A DNA stretch of 64,000 nt from Pyrenophora tritici-repentis (lineage: Eukaryota > Ascomycota > Dothideomycetes > Pleosporales > Pleosporaceae), in contig NC_089391.1 in assembly GCF_003171515.1 (NCBI RefSeq), positions 1,178,001 through 1,242,000 of the forward strand, given 5' to 3'. How positions within the stretch are numbered: position 1 is the first letter of the stretch; each line of letters opens with the position of its first letter. Made by a program: the position numbers and the translations under genes. Positions 45,449 to 57,324 of this stretch are shown here, in pieces. Under the pieces are notes generated by a model that saw only the letters and a program-made list of their open reading frames with translations, was not told the DNA's origin and ran no database searches.

Positions 45449-47176
45449 TCAAACCTGAAACCTCCACCTAGGATGCCGATCCCCCATCTTCAAATCCTCA
45501 ACACTATCGTGAAACCCACCTGTCTCCGGCCTCTCCAATAGCACCTTGTCTTTCTCTCTGTTCTCCTTCTTCAGCAACACCAACAACGCCCCCACAACCA
45601 CCAAGTTCAAACAGCAATACCCCAGTGCAAAGCTATGCCCCAACACATACCGCGGCCCTGAATTCGCGCGATACAACTGAGTACCCAGTACAGCACCCAG
45701 ATTACCTATACTAATCTGCATGGCATTCGCTGTCGCTCGCTTCGTCTGCCCGCTGACATTGATGGCGGGCCAGCAGAGAACCAATGCAACGGAGGGGTAA
45801 ATACCGACTGCCGCAAAAAAAGTTCCGAGGTAGGAGATTCCTGGGCGCGCTTTGGGATCTGTGTTGGCGAGTAGGATGATGTAGCCGATGATGGCGACGG
45901 TCGTGGTGGCCAAGATGAAGAGCGCGCGACGGGCGTAGCGTTCGGATAGTATGGCCCAGAAGATGGTGAAGAGTGTTGCGACAGCGTAGGGTGGGATGGT
46001 GAGGAGTTGGGATTGGGCGGATGTGTAGCCCATGTCGCGAATGATTGTTGGCTGGGGGGTTTGTTAGGCTGAGAAGTTTGTACATGAAAGGGTATCACAT
46101 ACTAAAAATAGAGATAGTGTGTAGAGTGGCAGACTCATGGTATGGAAAGCGAACGCGTAAAGCCAGACTTTGACGTCTTTGGCCGCGATGAGAACTTCAG
46201 ACCATAAGAACGCTTCTTCGTTTGTTGCGTCACTGTCGGCTTTGAGACGCGCTTGGATGAAGGCTCGCTCGTCTTTGCTGAGCCAACTGACAGTGTCGGG
46301 GTAATTTGAGATGAACCAGTACGCGATGATTGCGACCAGGATTGTGAATAGACCTTCCTGTTTTCGTGGTTAGGCAAGGAGATGATCAACATTGTTGGAC
46401 TTACGAGGATGAAAATCCATCGCCATCCAGCGTATCCTCCGACGTTGCGCATATGTGCGATGCCATACGCTAAGATCTATACAAGTTAGTAAAAAGATAC
46501 CCCTTCTTGATATCAGAACTTACACCACCGAACGCGCCAGCCAGCGAAGCACAACTGAAAAACAGCGAAATGCGATATTGGCGCTCGTTTCGCTTATACC
46601 ACATGCTCAAATAATACACCACACCAGGAAACAACCCAGACTCTGTAACACCGAGACTGCCACCGATTAGCTACCCCCTTCAACTCCATCAAAGAAGACA
46701 ACTCACAAGAATCTCACAGCAAAGAAGCCCTCCCGGTTCTGCGTCACACCCATCAACGTCGCAACCACTCCCCAAGCCAACGTAAGCGTCGGCAACCAAA
46801 ACTTCGGCGTCGTTCGCTTGAGAATGATATTGCACGGGAGTTCAAAGAGAACGTAACCGATAAAGTACAGTGTCAGACCAGTGAGATACTGATTCCCAGT
46901 CATGTTGAGATCTTTAGTAAGACCTTCAATGCGCGCGTTGGCGACTACAAAAAACTGTCAGTTCCCCGAACTCTCCCTGTCAAGATACAAGGGAATAAAC
47001 ATACCATTACTACGATCCAAAAAACTAAGAAGATACAAGATGGAAACCGCAGGCAGCAATCTCAAATCCAACTTCCTCATCAACTTTTTCTCATTAACAA
47101 CGCCTGTCAAGACCTCGATATCGGAGCCCGACGTGCTCGATGCAGCAGCAGGTGCGTCTTTCGTCTCAGACACCAT
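45449..47176 (-). CDS. MFS transporter, anion:cation symporter (allantoate permease/Dal5) type
   Basis: Predicted 490-residue plasma-membrane carrier in six exons: 47176-47005, 46944-46707, 46656-46524, 46476-46405, 46357-46103 and 46051-45449. The five introns are 47-60 nt, several with CTAAC branch sites, and every junction keeps frame. Family signs are the cytoplasmic start KLMRKLDLRLLP before TM1, SFLDRSNVANARIEG after it, and LTGLTLYFIGYVLFELPCNIIL. Further on are GVTESGLFPGVVYYLSMWY in TM4 and the C-terminal MGDRHPRWRFQV, all typical of the Dal5/Tna1 group. These carry allantoate, nicotinate, biotin or similar organic anions; the substrate here is not known. The start was chosen at MVSETKDA because it leads directly into the conserved N-terminus. 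Confidence 0.93.
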
Positions 47177-48033
47177 AATGTTATTCGTCGGTGCAAATGC
47201 TTCTCGAGACAGAAAACAGAAAGACACCAGTATGGCAGCGACAAACACCCCTACTTATCTCACTCCCAGCACCACCCTTCCAGCCACCTACCTACCATAT
47301 CCTCGGCACCTAGCATCCAAAGCTCCAAATGATGCAAGAACGTAATGTAAGCACCCCAAGCACCTCCTCCACCGTCATTGGACAGGGGTACGAGTGCAAG
47401 AACCCAGGTCTAATGGTGAACTGTCATTGGGGCGCATTTGGCTTTTGCGCCAGACGGCGATGCTGATGGGGCGTAGTACCTTCTTGTTTTGCTGCATATG
47501 ATGGCGGCAATGGCGTTCGGCCCGTACACGAAATCTTGGGGTACTATGTCGTGATCGCGTGGTACGCGCGCTAGCTGTTTTGGGGAAGGGTGTTGCAGGG
47601 GAGATGGTGGGGTGTGTATTTGAGAGGGATGGTGTGGGGAATGGTGGGATGGGGGTATATATGCTCTAAGATGTTATGGGGGGAAAGTTTTGGGCTTGGG
47701 TTGATGTGTGTTCATTTTCCTGCTTACTCTTGGTGTGGTGAACGTATTACAGTGATGGCGGGCACTATCGTTCATGCCCGTCCACGATCAACTCGCTAGG
47801 TAACTTAACATCCGCCGTCAACAAAACCATCCTACATCTCTCATCATCGCAAATAACCCTCTCCTTAACCTCAACCTTGACGCAACTCGGCCGATCTACA
47901 CATCCCACACCGTTAGCCAACCCACCAAACAAAAACGCTAACCTAGACGCAATGATAAGCTCAAGCGAAGAACTCACTAGATCTACCAACACCAGTCCAA
48001 ATAACCGTGAGACTAATGTCGCACATGCAGCCG
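47177..48033. other. intergenic, 857 nt
   Basis: Upstream of the MFS gene and downstream of the first F-box-like copy. A 75-codon minus-strand frame at 47765-47992 has a plausible splice acceptor inside it, but I could not build a convincing gene from it. Confidence 0.45.
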
Positions 48034-49526
48034 TTACGTATCCCAGTTTATCGGGCTATGACCAGTTTCAGTCATCATAGGCTCAAAGAGCTCCTTTGGT
48101 AACCATTCGCCTTCCCTGCTTGCGTGAAATGGTCGAGCTGCCAGGTAGGCGACACGCGTGATATGCGCCGAGTAACCCATTTGAACCCACCCCATTGTTC
48201 TGGCCTCATAACTCCCGAAGATTTGCGATGCCTTATGGTAGTCAAATTTAGCAGCGGGCATCCGCGAGTTGTCCATGCAAATTATGATGGTCGGCGTAGC
48301 GGGTAGTGACTCATCAACTAAGTAGTCATGAAACCGGCCGACGTCACGCTTCCAGTCAGATACCACACCAGGAGCACAGAGCTCTAGAGCATCGATCAGC
48401 TCAGAGACACGAATGCCGTCGTCGTTATGAACCCTCGATATAAAAGCGTTTTGACTAGGACTAGACATCATCACTTCTGTACCTATAACGGTGTGATAGA
48501 TGCCCAGTGTCTTGCATAGTGGGTAGGTTATGTGCATTGAACCAATCAAATCGATCAGGAGATTGGTATTCGGTGTTCGCTTGATGAGTGGAATGTCCGA
48601 TGGCGAGCGAAGTTTAATTTCCCATCGACCGAAGACATGCTGGATCCGGCCATCGCGTGCGAAGAGGTGATGAAAATACGGATTGATGTGTACCTGACTA
48701 AGGTCAAGCCACGACACATTGGTATCTCGCGATACTGATAAGATGACTCCGTGTAACTCGTGCATTTGCTCAACGTCTAATGCATTCAGAGTCTGTGCGA
48801 TGTCATCTGGAAGGTCGCGCTGTTGTGTCAGCCTCGCCGGAAAGTAAAGGTATTTCTGGTTCATGGTGTTTCGCCGCCGTTCGAGGAGTCGGTGTAGATG
48901 TACCCTGAACACGCTGATCTCATCCGGGCCAGGTTTGAGCTCCGGCAGTTCGAATTCGATAAGCTGGCCATACTTTATAGGTTCGCATACACTCGGGAAG
49001 CGAAATTCTTCAGCATTCCGACTGCTGCTAATAACAGAGACGGCACAGGAGCGCCAACGCTCAGATACATCCAAAGCGACCATCTGAGCACGGGCACCCG
49101 CATATCCAAGGATCAAGCACAAAAGCTCTGATACACGGAGGACACGATGCTCGTGAGTAACATTCCTTGGAGGTCGCTGAGATACGGCCTTGCTGCTTCT
49201 GACCCCGGATCTTCATAAGAAGAGAGGCGACTTCTCATGTAGGCGTGCACTTGCCGTCTCCACAACTCAACAACTGACTGTTCGCGGGCAGAGCGTTTTA
49301 GCTTGGTGAGCGGTCATTGGTTGCAAACATCTTTACGACGGCACTCTTCCTTTTTGTAGTCGTAGCGCGTGGGCGGCACAAGGCGAGCGTCCATGTATCC
49401 ATGTAAGGCAAAGAGCAGCGCAGTTTGCGGATCCACAGACCGCAGAATAGAAAGTTGCTGGGCCGCAAGGCCATAAATGTCATCTTGCTGGGTCGTAGGG
49501 CCATAATAGGATAGAGAAGAGGCCAT
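48034..49526 (-). CDS. F-box-like family protein, copy 1; 5' part probably damaged
   Basis: One of three related minus-strand genes in 48-58 kb. The 362-codon main frame (49122-48034) starts inside the F-box-like helix (ELLCLILGYAGARAQMVALDVSERWRSCAV). It continues through family motifs YLYFPARLTQ, WLDLSQVHINPYF, GRWEIKLRSP and GSMHITYP, ending INWDT. The N-terminal part (MASSLSYYGP from 49526) is in another frame and has a TGA at 49314-49316. The sequence after the TGA still matches copy 3 (VVELWRRQVHAYMRSRLSSY). A one-base frameshift lies near 49160-49172. Two introns of 63 and 38 nt with weak sites could rescue the frame, so the copy is either a pseudogene or has unusual splicing. If active, it would recruit a substrate to an SCF ubiquitin ligase; this is inference from the F-box-like helix only. 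Confidence 0.6.
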
Positions 49527-50328
49527 GGTTCAAATAATCTGTGAGGATTCTAACGTACATTCATCCGAGACCGAAGATGCTCAAGTACATATCACGGTCG
49601 GAAAGATGTCCTTTATCACGGACCAAAGTTCAACGCTGCCCCGCCTACGCACTAGCCGATTGTAGCTTACATAGGTAATGTATGACGTAGAAGCCGTGAT
49701 ACCTACGCATCATAGCATCACACATCGTGGACTTCGTCATCTGGTAACGAATAGAGGTGCTAGCTCTTGAATAATATTTACATTGCGACAGAAGCAAATC
49801 TACAGACCAGAGACAGACACATTCCTGATTGAGCACAAGAAGAGATGTGGCCGTTAGCTCGGAGTCCCGACAAATCATCTGTTGACAGCAGCCTAGACAT
49901 TCTGTGTACCCAGGTATCCTTTCGGGTGATAGTGTAGTTGCATAGGTGGCATATCCGGGATTGTGGACCAAAGAAAGACGCCGATCCGACATGACTGGAG
50001 TTGATGCAACGTTGAGCTGTCTCGATTTCAACGGAAAGCCACATTAGCGACCGAGTAGTTGTATACCCACTTGCAGTCACTAGGCAATGGACTGCCAGAT
50101 GTGAAACCTTTATAGATTTGGCGGCCACTTCACTTCACCTTCTGTATAAGTGTTGATGCTATCTAAGGGATGTACGGCTAAAGTCGTGATAGTAGTTAGG
50201 TAGTATCGCAGGCTAATCATGATCGAATTAAGAGACGCGTGCATTTCCATTATATCAAGTTAGATTAGCATACAGCTATGCCAATCTCAAATTCGTCTCA
50301 AGTAAACGTAAAAGAAAGGGGAAAGTTC
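49527..50328. other. intergenic, 0.8 kb
   Basis: Between F-box-like copies 1 and 2. Short broken frames only. Confidence 0.5.
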
Positions 50329-51989
50329 CTAGTCGGTAGAAGACAGAATGCTGTCTGTCACCAAGGCCCTTTCTGATACGCGTGGCCCCCTTGTAGTTCC
50401 TCGGACACGAAAGCCACGATGGAAAGATGAACTACACATGATCCTCCTCAGGTATCCCAGTTGATAGGATGCCGCCCTGTCTCCGACTTCATAGGCTCGA
50501 AGAGCTCCTTGGGGATCCACTCGTCCTCTCGTGGCCCTGAATGGGACAGATACCATATATCCCACCCGTTCAACGTGATGGCCGTAGCCCATCTTAGCCT
50601 GACGATGACGTTTGAAGTCACCAATTCTATCAAAATCCCCTCTCAGAATGGATTCAATGGTGATGTTGTCAAAGTCGGGTCTTGGGAAGGCTTCATAGTC
50701 GACTTCTGCAGAGGGCATCATGGCGTTATCAAGATGAATGGTGATTTTTGGCGCGCCAAGCATACGCCAAGAGTCGTCAAACCAGTGCGAGCTGGGAATT
50801 TGCTCATCGCGAAGATGTTGAGCGTTCGTCATCCAAGTTGATAGTACTTTGGGCGCGATTTTTTCGAGGGTGTCGAGGAGTTCAGCGACGCGTATCCCGT
50901 CATCGCTACATATCCGTGTGATTAAAACACTCTGACTGGGATATCCTTCTCCTGTTCGATCAAAGTGACAGATTCCCAGGCTTTTTGTCGGCGGACATGT
51001 GACATGCATTGAACCGATGGCATCTTGGAGGGTGCGAATGATACCACTCTTCATCGTGAGGAGATCGCCAGTCACTGTTGGAGGACGCAGTGTTATCTCC
51101 CAACGACCGAGACGCTGCACAAAGCGGTGACCTTTGTCAAACAGCTGTTTGAAGTAGGGATTTGTTGAGACCTGACTGAAATCCAACCAGCAAGGGCCAG
51201 TGTTTGGTGCTAGCATAACCTCTAGCTGGTGTGTGTTGTCATCATTCATCTTGTTAAGCGCTGCATTGATATCATCGGATAAGTTGTTCAACTGAGTGAA
51301 CCGTGCAGGAAAGTAGAGCGTCTTATCCAGAGAGGTATGGCGACGCCTTTCTAACAGTCTCTTGGCGTGCAGCTCAAATTCTGCAACCTCTTGCTGGCTT
51401 GGCTGCAAGACTATCGACAAATCTGGATCCAGGGACTGGCCATATTCGACTGGGGCGTGAACACGTGAGAATTCGAGCCTAGAAGGATTTATCTGGCTGC
51501 TAATTACGGCAAGCGCGGAAGAGCGCCAATCATGTGACACATACAAAGCCTGAACCTGAGCTTCCGGGCCAGCGTCCTGCAGAATCATGCTCAGTAGTTC
51601 GGTGATGTGGAAGAGCCTATGCTCCGTGCGTGTTTGCTGCTTGAATGGGGGCCGAACAGAGCTGCTTGGCATATCCGAAGTATCTGGTTTTTTCTGCATC
51701 GAAAGAGTGTAATTTCAAATACGAGAGAAAATGTGATCTTGTACCTGCTTTCGCCAATTTTCCAAAGTTGTCCGCTCAATGTCCGAATATCCAGGCTCTG
51801 CGTGCGGACGTCAATTGAGCCGATCATATGAGTCAAATGAGTCAATTTATACTGCTCATTCGGTTCAAGGGTAGCTGAGTCTCCATACAAGGCAAGTAGT
51901 ATGGCAGTTCGTGCGTCTTCCAACTCTGTCTTTTCTTCCTCAGCACAAGGCTTGCGCAGAGAAGGGCTATCCATGGTGGTTGCGTTCAT
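50329..51989 (-). CDS. F-box-like family protein, copy 2
   Basis: The best preserved member. With exons 51989-51745 and 51661-50329 and an 83-nt intron, the frame closes to 525 residues. The N-terminal part contains TAILLALYGDSATLEPNEQY. The F-box-like helix pair follows the intron (HRLFHITELLSMILQDAG, then VSHDWRSSALAVI). Family motifs are TLYFPARFTQLNNL, CWLDFSQVSTNPYF and GRWEITLRPP, GSMHVTCPP, ending some 35 residues after YEVGDRAASYQLGYLRR. Copies 1 and 3 end INWDT/INWDM; the same GRHPINWDT sequence is present here at 50460-50490 in another frame, so the C-terminus of this copy has been changed by a frameshift near 50500. The alternative to the intron is a one-base slip in an A6 run at 51688-51693. 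Function unknown. Confidence 0.65.
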
Positions 51990-53864
51990 TGAAGCGAATG
52001 ATCGGTGGGAGGCTTCCGCGATACAGATGTATTCAAAGGCGCCACGATTGTTGTCGTTCCTGCGAAGAGAATATTGACGGGCAGTCATTAAGTAAGACGC
52101 GAAGATTCAGCTAGTACAGCTGTCCTTTGTGTTCCACGGTCCAAGTATGGAACTCGTCTGTATGTGTTTAGCGTAGAATGGCGATCTCAGGACCTCGGGA
52201 GAGATCCACCTGCACCACCTAACGCTTTCCTCTGTAGCTCATCGTCCGCGCGACATCAGCTGCGCAGAATCGCATCTCGTCGCATGTGACTATGATTCAG
52301 TGCGCCCCGCAACATGTCTTCTGCCTTCTCCTTGCCTCGCCCTGCTGTTTGAGCCAGGTGATTCCTCACCTCGTCCTGAAAATCTTATGGCCATGTGTGC
52401 TCAAGTACATCGTCAATTGGTAGGTATGTCATCACTTCTGAGCGTACGGCGGTAAGCTAATATAGCATCATTCACTAGCCCTCAGGTTTGTTGGCCATCG
52501 CCATCACGGCACCGAACATGCCTGGGTCTGTCGACAATGTGGTCTCATTGTACGCATGAATTATACACATCTGCCGGGGAATGAACGTGTACCGAGCCAC
52601 AAGCGCAATAAGTTGCTGCTCAGAGTGCCACCGCTATGACCTTTTGACATAGGTAGGCTGTTGGCTGAGCTCATGTTTTCAACCCGCGTAATATTGACTT
52701 GTTGTAGGCCGCACCTCACCTTCGCCCCAATTAGAACGCGATGCGCAACCTACACATCCACACGGAGGCACTCGCCATGTCTTCGCTTGCTTGTCTTTGA
52801 TTTCACCAAAGCATCTACTTGCGCAGTTCCTCGTCCTCGTCTGTACGCGCAACCTCATCCAAATACATAGCATCCAGACGCGACAATGGCATACGGCGAT
52901 GGATTTCAACTAGAGTTACCCATTATCACGATCACTCTTACCACGCATGTTCCCGCCTCATAGTCGCTGATACTTTTGCACAAGCACTCGTTACTCTAGC
53001 TCGATCCAGTTAGGTAGGTACATATCAATGCCACCCCAGCCCTTCTCCTCCATCTCACCAGCCAACAGCCATAGAAAAAACTACTCCTTTCTCCCCGCCC
53101 ATGAGGATCCAGCAGTGAGATCAGTAAGTACAATTTAACATCAGGTACTAATTAACGTTGAATTCCCCACTAGGGCATAGTCTGCGCAGCTAGGTGTATG
53201 CCGCCAGCTAAGGGTCCAGCCCATCCACGACCTGCACAATCATATCATCAAAACGACCATTCGCATGCTCCCGGGTAGTCTAATAACATCTCGACGCCAA
53301 GGCTGAGCTAGACGAGAAGAATCCTCGGGATAGTTACTATCAGGCTATCATCTAGCTGAGGGCTCTGCAAATCCTTTGCCAGAAGTTCTCGCCTCATACC
53401 TTGGATCGAAGCGTGCTATACCAGGAACAACGCCTACGAGCTTGGTGTCGATGCTATTTTGGAGGATGTGGGTGCATGCGAAGGGTCGTTTTGATGAGAT
53501 GATCGTGCAGGTCGCGGATGGGCTGGATATTTTTGGGGTGGCGTAGGACTGACCATGTCCCGCAGGTGGTGGGCGGCTTGTGGTTTTGTGATGGGGTTGA
53601 TTGTTGAGTATTGAGTGTGGAGTGCTTCCAGAACCCGACGTGGACTGGGATGGGTGGCCTTCATTGGCTGGATAATGAAGCGATGGTCAGGCTTCACGCC
53701 AAAAGGATCCTTTGAACGTCTCGTTGCATGATTTGACTACTGCCTAGGCCCGCAGGTAAATTGAACTCGCGGGGAACGTCGTGCTTTCGACAGATCATCA
53801 CTGAGATCCGCTAGCTGACCAGCTAGCTCGCTGTTATCGATTGTGCCTGCTAGTAACAAAAACA
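51990..53864. other. gene-free interval, 1.9 kb
   Basis: Upstream of F-box-like copy 2. Only short frames without motif or splice support; AT-rich in part. Confidence 0.5.
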
Positions 53865-54440
53865 TCAATCAACTTTAGCAACCCCCATCCTGTTTCTCTG
53901 TGGGGTAGGTACGGATTCTACAAGGAGTAACGACGAATTTGATATCATCCTCTTCCACTTTCTGCTGACGCATAATCTCGTCAAGGTTGTTGATTCTGTC
54001 AGATGGGTCAGAGACAGCCCGAAGCCACCCTTTAGTTGTGCCGGTAATGGCGGGAATTGAGATTCATCGGTGGACATGGTGTACAGATTGGTGTGATCGA
54101 CATAGGGCAACTGGTTAAGCTCGCCAAAGAAGAACATGGCGACGTTGTCAAAATGGATGCCGCTTTCAACCTCATATTTCGCTCGGCACAATACATTGTG
54201 CATATCCCGTATCCAAGCATTGACCATTGAGCCTTTCGTTCGTCAAATCGGTGAAACTGTTGTCAACACCATGGGCTCTAATTGTCCAGCCAGTGGGCTT
54301 TTCAAACAACTTTCCACTCTTGAGCAGTTTGATAGCTTCTTCGTACTCTCCATCGTCTCGAACATGAATCTTCTTCCTCATATTCTTGTTCGAACTGTTC
54401 GCGGTTACAAGGTTTTGCGCCGAATCCCCCTTTCGCTGTC
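53865..54440 (-). pseudogene. decayed fragment of an unknown gene
   Basis: Two overlapping minus-strand frames with protein-like sequence that join if small frameshifts are allowed. The first contains RKKIHVRDDGEYEEAIKLL and GWTIRAHGVDNSFTDLTNER. The second continues with AWIRDMHNVLCRAKYEVESG, then FDNVAMFFFGELNQLPYV. Shifts are needed near 54232 and in a G run (plus-strand C run) near 54425-54430, where a Met-led start would lie. I do not recognise the family. The run of conserved-looking residues interrupted by shifts is typical of a recently lost gene. Confidence 0.55.
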
Positions 54441-54888
54441 ATTTTGAAATGTGTCCCATGTCTTTGATCTCCCAGTAATTATCTATAATTAGTTGTGCTT
54501 CCGTGTTTCATGTCCGAGTCTACGGTCCTAGAGCCTCGTCGTCTTGCATAAACTACCAGCCATCTTCTTCTGCTTCTGTCATGGAGTCGCAGAGCCTCGA
54601 AATGGGATCGATTCGTTTACCATCTCAGATGCCTGCGTCGCTACGTTGGTAGAGTCGCAATCTGCGGCATCCATAGCTCATGGTTCTATCAAGTCAACCA
54701 TCGTCACAGAATGTGCCGGCTACGTAGCATAGATTTGTCCCAGTGCACTGGATAATGGAGAACATGCAGACCCGACACTTGATTATGATATTTTATAGTT
54801 ATTTCCTTTATTCTTTTACAATATGAAACTATGGTGCTGGTCTTGTTGAGAATTCCTATATTGTTTTGCTATGCTACCGACTCCACGT
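54441..54888. other. intergenic, 450 nt
   Basis: Between the decayed fragment and the C-terminal end of F-box-like copy 3. No supportable element. Confidence 0.5.
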
Positions 54889-55698
54889 TCACATATCCCA
54901 ATTAATAGGATGTCGACCTGTGGTGCTTTCTGCAGGCTCAATCAAATCTTCTGATATCCATGCCCTTTCTCTCGATCGTCTGAACGGCATCGCGTTCATC
55001 TCTGCAATGCGGGTGACATGACTACGCAAGCCCAGCGAAGCAGTGGCCGCAGCGTTGAATGTGTCCATTGTTGCTGCACCTATTTTGACCTCATCGATGT
55101 GAATGGCGCTATCCGACATATCGACATTGTCCAAGTGGAGTTCGATAGTAGGTACCCCGGGGAGGATCCACACGTCGTCAATCCAATGCGTATGCTGCAG
55201 TATCCCATACGCAAGCCATTCGGAGTTCCGAACCCATGCTGTGAGCACAGTGGGTGCGGAACGCTTCAAAGCGTCCAGAAGCTCGCCAATACGTATATCA
55301 TCATTGTTCCCGAGCCGAGCCAAGAGCCGTTTCCATCCGCATTTCGCCATCATACTGCTATTATGGTGGTAGAGGCCGATAGCCCGACATGGTGGATTGG
55401 TGATGTGCATAGATGCGACAGCGTCTAACAGGACCTTGCTTGAGAGAAAAGTGTTCAATGTGAGTGTTTCCGGAGTTGCTGCAGCGTTCAGACAGATTTC
55501 CCATCGGCCCAGTCGGTGCGTAATTTGGTCATTCTCCGCGAAAAACGCCTGAAGATAGGGATTGATAGTGAACTGGCTTAGATCCAGCCAATATAACCCG
55601 GTATCACGGGATGCGTTAACTGGTCCACGAAACGCGGAGCGGGTTTGATTACGATCTAAGTGGTTGAAGGCTTGAATCGTGGAATTGTTCAAACCTTA

Positions 55699-55845
55699 TG
55701 TCACGGTTTGGTGATGGGACGATGCCTATCTGAGACTAGCGCTGTTTATGGTCACTCACCTACATAAACTTTCCATAGCTTGTACAATACAACCTCAGTC
55801 AATCCTCAACTTCTTCCCTATGCGTACGGTTCACCCACTCCAACA
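55699..55845 (+). repeat. 5' LTR, 147 bp
   Basis: Begins TGTCACGG, ends CCAACA; direct repeat of 57178-57324 with no difference seen. Confidence 0.95.
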
Positions 55846-55856
55846 GTTATGAGCCC
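55846..55856 (+). promoter_or_regulatory. primer binding site, half-tRNA initiator Met type
   Basis: GTTATGAGCCC directly after the 5' LTR is complementary to the anticodon stem-loop region of initiator tRNA-Met (...GGGCTCATAAC). Drosophila copia and yeast Ty5 prime with such cleaved half-tRNAs, which supports the copia assignment. Confidence 0.75.
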
Positions 55857-55884
55857 GGCTGCATCCTGATTGTACTCATTTCCC

Positions 55885-56050
55885 GATTACCGCGTCCCTC
55901 ATAGCGCACGATTACTAGGCCCCTCATAGCCGCACGATTACCGCGTCCCTCATAGCGCACGATTACTAGGCCCCTCATAGCCGCACGATTACCCCGCGTC
56001 CACCACAGCGCTCGATTACCCCGCGTCCACTATAACGCACGATTGCTACG
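55885..56050 (+). repeat. tandem repeats of 25-27 bp in the retrotransposon leader
   Basis: About six units of the CGATTACYRCGTCCCTCATAGC type. Two sub-types alternate (CGATTACCGCGTCCC and CGATTACTAGGCCCC), so the first four units also form a higher-order repeat of 51 bp. Confidence 0.9.
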
Positions 56051-56067
56051 TCTGTTCTACGCACACA

Positions 56068-57156
56068 ATGGCTACAGGATCAGCAGTAACTCGAGTTACT
56101 GTTATCCTTAATACACCAGATGACTGGTTCAACTGGATCTTTCTCTGCAGAGACTTCGCGAAGGATCACAAGATCTGGCAATACGTCAATCCAGATACAC
56201 CAAAGGAGAGCCTGCCTGACCTAGAGGCTGCCAATCCTAAGCCTCAGCTCACCGACTATAAGGCTAGAGCTTCTAAGCTCTCTGATCTATCCACTGAGGA
56301 TCGTGATTCCTACCGATGGGAGGTTGAACAATGGAGACTCGACGAGATCACGCTGCAGAAACAAGAGAGAGCTCTGGTGCAGCTAAATACAGAGATCACT
56401 AGGTCTATCGCCACGCGTCATCTCTACCTAATACAGGATCTCCCTACTGTGTACGATCGACTTGTCGCTCTCAAGAAGCAATTCTGTCCTTCTACAGCCG
56501 ATCGGAGTCGCGACTTAATAGCAAGATACACCAATCTGAAGACCGCTCCACGCAACCTAAAGAAACTCGATGAATGGATGGCTGACTGGATACACATCAC
56601 TTCTCAATGCCAATCGATCAACCTACCAGAGACAACTAGCTACAGGCCTCAGGAGGATTTCTTGATTGCCTGCCAAGCTCACTATCCAAACTACGCTACT
56701 ACCTGCCTCGATCAGATATACGAACACGAGATAAACGGTACAAATCTACTCAGCTTGCCCGCCTACGTCGAAAAGATGACGAAGTACATCCGCCGAGCTG
56801 CCCAGACCACTGCCACTGAGTCAAGTGTGCTATCTACCTCAGCTGCTAAGCTTGGGATTGCAAACCTACCTTGTGTTTGTGGGTTGTCACACGCTTTACC
56901 CGACTGCTGGATACTCAATCCACTTCACCCAGGTCGACCAAAAGACTGGACACCAGCACCTATTGGAGTCCGCAAGGTTGAACAAGCTCAAAAGGATCCT
57001 AAGATTTCGAAGCAAATAAAGGACGCCCTAAATGAATGGGCTTCACGTCAACAGTATAGAGACAAGATTCAGGTAGATGACGGCCAACCACCTAGTGGTG
57101 GTACATCATTCGTGGTTCATCTGCTGGATACAGGTCAGTTATCACCAACTCACTGA
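56068..57156 (+). CDS. gag: copia-type Gag polyprotein of the non-autonomous element
   Basis: Intact 362-codon frame. The N-terminal two thirds resemble the UBN2-type Gag of fungal Ty1/copia elements, with WFNWIFLCRDFAKDHKIWQY, DRLVALKKQFCPS and LKKLDEWMADWIHI. A CCHC-like knuckle follows as CVCGLSHALPDCW. The protein ends soon after FVVHLLDTG, where a copia protease with its DTG/DSG active site would normally begin. This suggests deletion of pol from that point. An intact frame in an element without pol hints that Gag is still kept by selection, or simply that the copy is young. Confidence 0.9.
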   Translation: MATGSAVTRVTVILNTPDDWFNWIFLCRDFAKDHKIWQYVNPDTPKESLPDLEAANPKPQLTDYKARASKLSDLSTEDRDSYRWEVEQWRLDEITLQKQERALVQLNTEITRSIATRHLYLIQDLPTVYDRLVALKKQFCPSTADRSRDLIARYTNLKTAPRNLKKLDEWMADWIHITSQCQSINLPETTSYRPQEDFLIACQAHYPNYATTCLDQIYEHEINGTNLLSLPAYVEKMTKYIRRAAQTTATESSVLSTSAAKLGIANLPCVCGLSHALPDCWILNPLHPGRPKDWTPAPIGVRKVEQAQKDPKISKQIKDALNEWASRQQYRDKIQVDDGQPPSGGTSFVVHLLDTGQLSPTH

Positions 57157-57177
57157 CTTGGTGACAACTGGGGGGTG

Positions 57178-57324
57178 TGTCACGGTTTGGTGATGGGACG
57201 ATGCCTATCTGAGACTAGCGCTGTTTATGGTCACTCACCTACATAAACTTTCCATAGCTTGTACAATACAACCTCAGTCAATCCTCAACTTCTTCCCTAT
57301 GCGTACGGTTCACCCACTCCAACA
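57178..57324 (+). repeat. 3' LTR, 147 bp
   Basis: Direct repeat of the 5' LTR; preceded by ACTGGGGGGTG, a short purine-rich tract suited to plus-strand priming. Confidence 0.95.

Larger units (their letters stand above)
55699..57324 (+). mobile_element. non-autonomous Ty1/copia-type LTR retrotransposon (gag only)
   Basis: A complete 1626-bp element with two 147-bp LTRs (TGTCACGG...CCAACA) that I read as identical. It is flanked by the 5-bp target duplication CCTTA (55694-55698 and 57325-57329). A primer site of half-tRNA type follows the left LTR and a G-rich purine tract precedes the right one. The interior has one gag-like frame and no protease, integrase or reverse transcriptase, so it must move with proteins from a full-length relative. 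Identical LTRs point to a recent insertion. Confidence 0.95.

Noticed and set aside
47765..47992. Minus-strand frame of 75 codons with a CTAAC and TGTAG acceptor inside
   Set aside because: No upstream exon gives a sensible protein and the spliced tail ends at once; it could be remnant sequence after F-box-like copy 1.
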